A DNA stretch of 11,410 nucleotides, from positions 1 to 11,410 of the forward strand of contig NZ_JAOCQD020000005.1 of assembly GCF_025290835.2 (NCBI RefSeq), in the 5' to 3' direction. This stretch comes from Aquabacterium sp. OR-4 (lineage in GTDB: Bacteria > Pseudomonadota > Gammaproteobacteria > Burkholderiales > Burkholderiaceae_C). Position numbers and translations under genes: made by a program. How positions within the stretch are numbered: position 1 is the stretch's first letter; each line of letters opens with the position of its first letter. The notes under the pieces are model-generated. The model had not been told where the DNA came from and ran no database searches. It saw nothing but the letters and a program-made list of their open reading frames with translations. Shown one piece after another: positions 6,440 to 11,410 of the stretch.

Positions 6440-7613
6440 TAGTGCAGTGCGCCGCTCTGTTCTGTACTTATTCCGGTGCGGTGACCAGGGCGGCCTTGCC
6501 CGGGCCTTGGCCAGGATGTCGTCGCGCGGGCCGTCCAGATGAACGGCTTGGGATCGACGTTGTGATGGGCCACGTACAGGTCGATGGCCAGCTCCAGTTC
6601 GGCAACGCTGGCGAAGCTGTCACGCTGGATGCGCTTGTCGGTGATGTCGCGGAAGAAGCGTTCGACCAGGCATGTTCAGCCACGAAGCGTTGGTCGGCGT
6701 GAAGTGCATGACGAACCGCGGATGACGCGCCAGCCATTTGGCACCTCGGGGTGGCTGTGGTGGCGTAGTTGTCCACGATCAGGTGAAGGCCCAGGTGCTT
6801 GGGCGTGCGGCGGTCGAGGGCCGCAAGAACTTCAGCCACTCGCGCGCCGGGTGGCGCGGCTGGCACATCGAGATCACCTTGCCGTCCACCGTGTTGAGCG
6901 CGGCAAACAGCGTGGTCGTGCCGTGGCGCTTGTAGTCGTGGGTCACGGTGCCGGCACGCCCGCGCTTCATCGGCAGACCCGGCTGTGTACGGTTGAGCGC
7001 CTGGATCTGGCTCTTCTCGTCGCAGCTGAGCACCAGGGCGTGCTCGGGCGGGTTCATGTACAGGCCGACGACGTCGAGCAACTTGTCCTCGAACCGTGGA
7101 TCACGCGAGAGCTTGAACGTGCGGCTCAGGTGCGGCTTCAGGCCGTTGCTCTGCCAAACCCGACGCACGGTGGCTCCCACACCCAGGTGCGCGCCAAGGT
7201 GCGGGTGCTCCAGTGCGTGGCGTCGACCGGCTTGTCGTGCAGCGTGGCCTGCACGATGCGCGACTCCATCTCAGTGGTGATCGTGGCCGGACGGCCGCTG
7301 CGTGGGGCGTCCTTGCGCAGCGCGTCGATGCCACCGCTGAGGAAGCGCTCGCGCCACATGGCGACCTGGCGCCGATCCAGTCCTGCATCGACAGCGATGT
7401 CCTTGTTCTGCCGGCCCTCGGCGGCCAGCAGCACGACCAGCGCACGCTGCTGCAACCGGGCCTCCACCGTTCGGCGCTTGGCCAGCACACGGAGCTCGCG
7501 CTCGGTGTCTGCGTCCAGTTCAATCGTCTTGGCAACCCGCACTGTTCCAGCCTCCTGGAACGTCTGAGTATGCCGGCGCAAATAAGTTCTATAAATTCAC
7601 GCGCACCACACTA
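6440..7613 (-). mobile_element. Degenerate IS630-family insertion sequence with terminal inverted repeats
   Basis: The element is 1,174 bp including the TA at each end, the expected size for IS630. The ends are inverted repeats: TAGTGCAGTGCGC from 6440 inward and TAGTGTGGTGCGC from 7613 inward (11/13), followed further in by gTACTTATT/gAACTTATT and CCGG. Each end begins with TA, the dinucleotide this family targets and duplicates. The transposase inside is on the minus strand and broken. The insertion site is inside the SUKH gene, and excision with one TA restores the SUKH reading frame across the junction. The element is therefore placed at base resolution, and it is dead for lack of an intact transposase. 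Confidence 0.85.
6468..7542 (-). pseudogene. IS630-family transposase, multiply frameshifted
   Basis: The likely start is GTG at 7542 with GGAGG 8 bases upstream (the open frame extends to a TTG at 7581). N-terminal HTH part: ARLQQRALVVLLAAEGRQNK, DIAVDAGLDRRQVAMWRERF, and the RSGRP hinge near 7290. After a one-base loss near 7195 the frame changes to [20 protein letters not shown] and the first catalytic Asp in [18 protein letters not shown] further shift near 6822 gives [13 protein letters not shown] with the second Asp. Others near 6760 and 6680 lead to WLARHPRFVMHFTPTNASWL, then VERFFRDITDKR with the catalytic Glu, and finally ALVTAPE and TAA at 6468-6470. All three DDE residues can still be found but lie in different frames. 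At least five indels are present. The closest type is the IS630 family with a DDE_3 domain. Confidence 0.85.
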
Positions 7614-8079
7614 GAAAGGCCTCAAACGTCGGGAACTTATCCGCGGCTCTCGGCTGCCAGCAATCCACAGCACGGCGCCACCCAGAGTTGGCGCACCATC
7701 AAGCACGGCGACGAAGAGGTCAAGGTCGTGCTCGGAGCCGCCGATCACCACGACGTCCTTGGACGCCAGCCCATGCGCATCGAGCACCGACAAGGCGTCT
7801 GGCCGGTCGGCCGCGACTGGGCGCGACCGGCGATCAGCTCAGCTGTGCCGAACAGGTCGGAATCCACGTGAGCGGCGGCCAGCCATCCGCAAGACACAGG
7901 AAGTCCTCGACCTGCTTCGGCAGCGGGCGTCCCAGTGCGCGTTCGGCTTCATCCACCCGTCGCGATGAGAAGCCGCCACCGCGGCAGCGACCATCGAAGC
8001 ATGCGATCCGTGTCATGTGCGCTGGCCAATTGCTTCCAATGAGCGATTCGGGCGATGTCGGCAATCACGGTGGCGCTCA

Positions 8080-8363
8080 TCATGGCTTCTCCAGGGTGAA
8101 TTCTGTCGGCTTGTACCCGATCGGGTACCTGTCTGGCCGCCCAGGCTTGAGTTGACTTAGGTGTCAAGTCTAGCCACAGGTTGTGCGACGCCTGTCCACG
8201 TCGTGTCAGGCACATGTCCGGCATGGCCTTGGTAGCTCTGTCCTGCGGCGACCAAGCGCGCCCGTTCCTTTGCGGCGTCCAGCGATGCATCGGTGGGTCG
8301 GACTTCGACAGGTCTGCCGCCAGCGCTTCGTTGCAGACCCGACAAAGAGTGGTGGTCGCACAC
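8080..8363 (-). pseudogene. Remnant of toxin tip 2, upstream of the SUKH gene
   Basis: Directly after the stop of the 8364 gene, and in the same frame, a protein-like segment starts: GRPVEVRPTDASLDAAKERA, RLVAAGQSYQGHAGHVPDTT, WTGVAQP. It then shifts frame (LWLDLTPK), continues as VNSSLGGQTG and, after another one-base shift, ends RYPIGYKPTEFTLEKP with TGA at 8080-8082. That stop overlaps the SUKH start (ATGA). The pieces join into one plausible ~90-residue domain rich in conserved-looking Gly, Trp, His and Pro. I believe it is the C-terminal toxin module paired with the SUKH protein, possibly a nuclease given the SUKH partner, but I do not recognise the family. It has no start or ribosome site of its own. 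Confidence 0.55.
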
Positions 8364-8834
8364 TCAGATCGAAACGGCCATCTCCAGCGCAATCTTGGCC
8401 CGATTGATACCGTCGTCCTCCGCGGGTTGATCCTTCAATTCATCCAGTGCGTACATCAGTGCGACTCGTTTGCCGACGGTGTAAAGAGCTACATCGGCGG
8501 GATCGTTCACATAGATTCCAGCTGAAACCAGTGTTCCGTCATCAGTTGCAATATCGATCATGTCCGGTAACGTCGAGGCGTCAGCGCCGGCGGCATAGAC
8601 ATCCACGACTTGCCCTTTAACTTTCAAGGTGGCAATGGTTCCGTTCTTGACGTTGTTCCACCATTCGGTGCTTGCGAACAGACCATGCTTTCCTTTGAGA
8701 CCGATCCGAGGACGGCTGCGATCCAAGGTCAGCTTATGTGCCTTCTCAATGGTTTGCGGCGTGAGTTCAAGTTCACGTGCCAGCGTGTAGGTGCGCTTCA
8801 TGGTGAGTGGACTGTGTTCGGTGTCTATGAACAT
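8364..8834 (-). CDS. Immunity-like protein of unrecognised family, partner of toxin tip 1
   Basis: 156 residues from the ATG at 8834, or 145 from the ATG at 8801 (MKRTYTLARELELTPQ). The upstream ATG overlaps a TAA as TAATG, favouring coupling to the preceding toxin; the domain itself seems to start at MKRTY. The protein has no signal peptide. It has a basic N-terminal helix (TIEKAHKLTLDRSRPRIGLK), a GKHGLFASTEWWNNVKNG motif, and a beta-rich part with VKGQVVDVYAAG, GIYVNDPADVALYTVGKRV and MYALDELK. From memory, small cytosolic proteins with a 'G.fgs.eWW..I..G' block and a 'yaLDELK' end are common beside Rhs or other polymorphic toxins, but I know no function. The frame is intact, although the toxin before it is wrecked, which suggests selection for protection. 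Confidence 0.65.
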   Translation of the reverse strand: MFIDTEHSPLTMKRTYTLARELELTPQTIEKAHKLTLDRSRPRIGLKGKHGLFASTEWWNNVKNGTIATLKVKGQVVDVYAAGADASTLPDMIDIATDDGTLVSAGIYVNDPADVALYTVGKRVALMYALDELKDQPAEDDGINRAKIALEMAVSI

Positions 8835-9473
8835 TAGTTGCCCCGGCGAACCGGCTTCTGCGCTGACGATGTTGTCGTTGTAGATCTTGAAGCGCGTCGC
8901 CGCGACCCAATCCGGTGGTCATCTGGCCGCTCTCGAACTTGAATCGTGCGTTCGTCTGGACTCAGTTCGGTGCTTCGGGCGGCATTTCTGGAAATACGAC
9001 TGCGGCCGGCTCGTTGGCTGCAAACGCCGATTTGCTGCAACTGGCCGAAGTGCCGGGCCGGGTGCGATCCGGACAGTGATTCCCCGGTAGGCTTCAGCGC
9101 AGTCACGTACGGGCGATGAACGAGGTTTCGCCCGTGCTGGGCAATTCCCCGGTGATTCTGAATTCTCTTTGAAGTCGCGTTCGCTCATCGATCGATAGTG
9201 GATCTCATTGCCCTTCCAGTCCAACTCACGCACGGGGCTGGTCGGATCAATCCTCGCCGCAGGATTGGTCTCGATTTCGGGCCGGGCGACCACACTCTGG
9301 CGGCCGGCCACTGGTGCCATGACTGACAGGACCACACCAGTCTGAGCCACGCCGATGTCATTGACGACCGTGTCAGGCGCCCCCGCCATGCGTGCCAGGG
9401 CTTGCCAGTCCCGTCAGGACAGGGCCGCCCGCCGCCAGGCCGATGTCGGTCTGGAAGCTGAGCTGTTCAGGGC
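8834..9473 (-). pseudogene. Pretoxin and C-terminal toxin tip 1, heavily frameshifted
   Basis: Continuation of the LysM gene after its stop at 9474. The pieces in order, each in the best frame, are: LSPEQLSFQTDIGLAAGG; LARMAGAPDTVVNDIGVAQT; ELDWKGNEIHYRSMSERDFK; ITGELPSTGET and FIAR; RDCAEAYRGITVRI; RPGTS and QLQQIGV; NEPAAVVFPEMPPEAPN; a TGA at 8962-8964 where TGG (Trp) is likely ancestral; VQTNARFKFESGQMTTGLGR; and KIYNDNIVSAEAGSPGQL. At least six indels plus the nonsense change are needed. The assembled ~120-residue tip starts at 'HYRSMS' and has the layout of a recurrent Rhs/polymorphic toxin tip. The early Arg in 'YR', the 'TGEtFI' block and the alpha/beta pattern are reminiscent of ADP-ribosyltransferases, but that is a weak inference. 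The partner is the gene at 8364-8834. Confidence 0.6.
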
Positions 9474-10763
9474 TTAGAGGAGGACGGTTCTCCGCTCAAG
9501 CTGAGCCCTGGCGTCGTCGGATGCGGTGAACATGAAGTGTCGCGCCGCGCCTTGGTAGTCACCACTTTTGAGCGCGGTACCCATCTCCGTCCAGCGGTCG
9601 TAGGTTCCCACGGCTACCTTGCGATCGTTGACTGACTGAAAGTCGGACGGCAACCGGGCTGGACTCGCAGGGCCGGGCGCGAGCCCGGTGATTGACGCCT
9701 GCGGTTGCGTGAGGTCGTTGAAGCGGTGCCATTCAGTGCCGATGAGGACACGCCAGGCACCCATTCCGCATTCCTGTGCGCGCGCTTTCGCCTGCGCAAC
9801 CTTCTCCGCCGCCGCCTCACGCGCACGCTGCTCCAGCCGGCCTTCACGGCCAGTACTGCCGCTGTTGCTGGCGATCAGGCGGCCGCCGGTGCGGGCGAGT
9901 GCGGCCAGGTCGGCGTCGGAGCGGTTGCCGAGGTCGGCCATCTGCAGCTCCTGGCCCACGCGCAGGATCGGGCTGCCCCACTGGTTGAGCTTCAGGCTGT
10001 TGTCGATGGCCATCTGCGCCAGGCCGGCGCGCCATTGGTCGCCGTAGTGGGCACGGGCGATGGCTTCCAGCGTCTGGCCGCGGCTGACCACGGTGGTGGC
10101 CGGGGCGCTGGGTGGCGGCCTCGGGCGGGGTGGCGGCCGTGGCATTGGCGGCGGCGTCTGCCTGCACCTGTGTGGCGGTGATGTCGCTGCCGCCGGCGTC
10201 GTCGGGCTGCGGCGCCTGGGGCTGTGCGGCGGGCCTGGGCTTGCGCTTGCCTCGCGCGGCGCCACGCCGATCCACCAGTGCCCGCGGCTGGCGGCCTGGG
10301 CCGCGGCCATGCCGCTGGCCAGCCTTTGCGCCGCATCGAGCTGGCCGCGGCCAAGCGCCTGCACGGCGCGCAGCCCGGTCACCACCTCGCTGGCGGTGCT
10401 GATCTGGGCGGCCAAGCTGCTGTCCTTGCCCATGGCGCTGCCGGCCAGGCCCAACGTGCCGCTGAGCGCACCCAGCGCATCGCCGCCGCGCACCGCACGC
10501 ACCGCCACGGCCTGCTGCGCATAACCGCCCACGGTCTGCAGCGTGGCGATGGTGGACGAGGCCTGCGTGCCGCTGCCGAAGGCGCCGCCGGCCAGGCTGA
10601 GTGCCGCGCCGATGTCCTTGTTGGCGATGGCGTTGTAGGCCATGTTCAGCTTGCCGGCCGCGCTGGCCACGGCCTCGATGTTGGCCACCGTGCTGGCGCT
10701 GGCGCCCTCGTTGCCGGCAATGTTGGCCGCGCCGCCGGCCACGCTGGCCACCGCGCCCAGCAC
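9474..10763 (-). CDS. LysM-domain half of the right-edge polymorphic-toxin-like protein (frameshifted)
   Basis: A 429-residue frame that is the downstream half of the gene entering from the right; the two halves are separated by an extra base near 10800 (VVRAATA then YYQGIKNKSWGAVLG). Residues 1-160 are Ala/Gly/Ser-rich helical repeats (VASVAGGAANIAG, ALSLAGGAFGSGTQ, LSGTLGLAGSAMG), as in pretoxin regions of Rhs-like proteins. Residues 161-217 read as an odd Pro/Arg-rich stretch; the neighbouring frame is more natural there (RGKRKPRPAAQPQAP, then GGSDITATQVQADAAANA), implying two compensating shifts near 10280 and 10110. Residues 222-276 are a LysM domain (VVSRGQTLEAIARAHYGDQW ... LNQWGSPILRVGQELQMADL), which binds peptidoglycan. 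The last ~150 residues lead towards the toxin tip but end early at TAA 9474-9476, after another shift. The ATG at 10763 is internal, not a real start. Confidence 0.7.
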   Translation of the reverse strand: MLGAVASVAGGAANIAGNEGASASTVANIEAVASAAGKLNMAYNAIANKDIGAALSLAGGAFGSGTQASSTIATLQTVGGYAQQAVAVRAVRGGDALGALSGTLGLAGSAMGKDSSLAAQISTASEVVTGLRAVQALGRGQLDAAQRLASGMAAAQAASRGHWWIGVAPREASASPGPPHSPRRRSPTTPAAATSPPHRCRQTPPPMPRPPPRPRPPPSAPATTVVSRGQTLEAIARAHYGDQWRAGLAQMAIDNSLKLNQWGSPILRVGQELQMADLGNRSDADLAALARTGGRLIASNSGSTGREGRLEQRAREAAAEKVAQAKARAQECGMGAWRVLIGTEWHRFNDLTQPQASITGLAPGPASPARLPSDFQSVNDRKVAVGTYDRWTEMGTALKSGDYQGAARHFMFTASDDARAQLERRTVLL

Positions 10764-11410
10764 CGCACCCCAGCTCTTGTTCTTGATGCCCTGGTAATAG
10801 CGCGGTGGCCGCGCGCACCACGTCGACGATGCGCACCGCCAGCTGCACCACCGGGATCGGGATGAAGCGGCAGATCATCAGCACCGCCGCAAACAGCTTG
10901 CTCTGCATCAGCTGCTTGAAGCCTTCCTTGACGGCCGAGATCACCGCCTTGGTGGTCTCCTTGACCGCCTGCACCACGGCCTTGACAGTGGTCTTGACGG
11001 CCTGCACACCTTGCTTGAAGCCTTCGCGCACGCGCTGGAAGTTCAGCGTCATCAGCCCGGTGGCCACCTTGAAGGTGGACTTCACGACGCTGACCGCACC
11101 CTTGACCACCGCCTTGACGATCTTCTTGAAGCCACCGGAGATGGCCTTGCGCAGCTTCTTGAACCAGCCGTATTCCACCTGCACGCTGCGGCCGTTGAGC
11201 ATCACGGTGCCGTGGTCGTTGTCGGCCTTCATGTCGGCCAGCTGCTGGGCGCTCACGGCATCGCCATGCATCAGCTTGGCGAAGATCTCGCCTTCGTCGC
11301 CGGCCGAATCAACGGTGTTGATGCGGGCGTCGATGGCGTGGCCCAGCTCTTCCATCAGCAGGCGCTGGGCGGTGTCGGCATCGCCGTGCAGGGTTTCGCG
11401 GCTGATGATG
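9844..11410 (-). CDS. EExGH-domain half of the right-edge polymorphic-toxin-like protein (5' end outside window, frameshifted)
   Basis: The frame enters from the right edge (IISRETLHGDADTAQRLL) and stays open to 9844, but reads as real protein only to about 10800 and again at 10280-10110. It starts with MEELGHAIDARINTVDSAGD, then GEIFAKLMHGDAV and LADMKADND: the EExGHxID domain known from large secreted Ca-binding or toxin proteins of cyanobacteria and proteobacteria. The motif resembles a zincin helix with the first His replaced by Glu; activity is unknown. Next come about 100 residues of Lys-rich amphipathic helix (KKLRKAISGGFKKIVKAVVK, QAVKTTVKAVVQAVKETTKA), then a hydrophobic segment (LFAAVLMICRFIPIPVVQLA) that could insert in a membrane. 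The extra base near 10800 moves the true sequence into the 9474-10763 frame. The true start and N-terminal half are beyond 11410; the left-edge gene shows what that half probably looks like. Confidence 0.7.
   Translation of the reverse strand, partial: IISRETLHGDADTAQRLLMEELGHAIDARINTVDSAGDEGEIFAKLMHGDAVSAQQLADMKADNDHGTVMLNGRSVQVEYGWFKKLRKAISGGFKKIVKAVVKGAVSVVKSTFKVATGLMTLNFQRVREGFKQGVQAVKTTVKAVVQAVKETTKAVISAVKEGFKQLMQSKLFAAVLMICRFIPIPVVQLAVRIVDVVRAATALLPGHQEQELGCGAGRGGQRGRRRGQHCRQRGRQRQHGGQHRGRGQRGRQAEHGLQRHRQQGHRRGTQPGRRRLRQRHAGLVHHRHAADRGRLCAAGRGGACGARRRCAGCAQRHVGPGRQRHGQGQQLGRPDQHRQRGGDRAARRAGAWPRPARCGAKAGQRHGRGPGRQPRALVDRRGAARGKRKPRPAAQPQAPQPDDAGGSDITATQVQADAAANATAATPPEAATQRPGHHRGQPRPDAGSHRPCPLRRPMARRPGADGHRQQPEAQPVGQPDPARGPGAADGRPRQPLRRRPGRTRPHRRPPDRQQQRQYWP

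Larger units (their letters stand above)
6380..8083 (-). pseudogene. SMI1/KNR4 (SUKH) family immunity gene, frameshifted and interrupted by IS630
   Basis: The start ATG ATG at 8083/8080 has GGAG (complement at 8089-8092) and overlaps the TGA of the preceding toxin remnant as ATGA. The protein can be pieced together across frames: MMSATVIADIARIAHWKQL; the SUKH hallmark DEAERALGRPLPKQVEDFL and CLADGWP; HVDSDLFGTAELIAGRAQ; DALSVLDAHGLASKDVVVIG; DLDLFVAVLDG; GAVLWIAGS; and ADKFPTFEAFL. At least four one-base shifts are needed (near 7980, 7880, 7815 and 7640). The element at 6440-7613 interrupts it at the Leu codon of EAFL. Removing it with one TA joins CTA to GGC GCC ATG GTG, giving LGAMVTYNAQIAD, then RMAGTRH and a stop at 6380-6382. 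The original protein was about 175-190 residues, normal for SUKH. Confidence 0.75.

Noticed and set aside
6584..7567. 327-residue plus-strand frame
   Set aside because: It is antisense to the IS630 transposase, whose fragments and inverted ends explain the region.
8834..9106. 90-residue minus-strand frame as an independent small gene
   Set aside because: Its first part (TALKPTGESL...FGQLQQIGV) is one piece of the frameshifted toxin tip and the rest is low-quality Arg/Ser-rich sequence, so it is part of the pseudogene.
1..11410. CRISPR arrays, tRNA or rRNA genes, riboswitches
   Set aside because: No regularly spaced repeats, no cloverleaf or rRNA signatures and no known riboswitch core were seen on either strand.

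Overview
The window is high-GC (darker GC at both ends, visibly less GC-rich between about 4,000 and 9,500). Every gene I can support lies on the minus strand, so the locus reads right to left. Codon use, lipoprotein style and gene families suggest a betaproteobacterium of the Burkholderiales. That is inference from composition and content; there is no rRNA or housekeeping marker to confirm it.

Layout in reading order. (1) 11410 to about 8834: the 3' part of a large polymorphic-toxin-like gene whose start lies outside the window. It has an EExGH-type domain, Lys-rich amphipathic helices, an Ala/Gly-rich helical region, a LysM domain, a pretoxin stretch and a decayed C-terminal toxin-like tip. 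Several frameshifts and one in-frame stop break it. (2) 8834 to 3354: a row of small modules that alternate 'remnant of a toxin C-terminus' with 'small immunity-like gene'. The order is: tip 1 / unknown immunity-like protein (8364-8834); tip 2 remnant / SMI1-KNR4 (SUKH) gene, itself interrupted by a degenerate IS630-family element; a CdiA-C-type RNase tip (5577-6266) / immunity-like gene (5129-5545); a tip remnant / YwqK-family antitoxin (4629-4931); a short tip remnant / SUKH-like protein (4038-4472); and finally a NADAR (YbiA-like) gene (3354-3989). At several junctions the stop of the toxin remnant overlaps the start of the next gene (ATGA or TAATG), as in true toxin-immunity pairs. (3) 2977 to 935: a large secreted lipoprotein. 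(4) 710 to 1: the start of a second gene of the same EExGH-domain family, running off the left edge.

The coherent reading is a polymorphic-toxin locus with an array of displaced toxin tips and their immunity genes. Almost all toxin parts are broken, while almost all immunity genes are intact. A 65-bp near-identical repeat sits at two cassette borders (4579-4643 and 6246-6310) and may mark how cassettes were added or exchanged. The IS630 element can be removed in silico with one TA dinucleotide, and the SUKH reading frame is then restored across the junction up to a stop. No RNA genes, CRISPR arrays or strong rho-independent terminators were seen.
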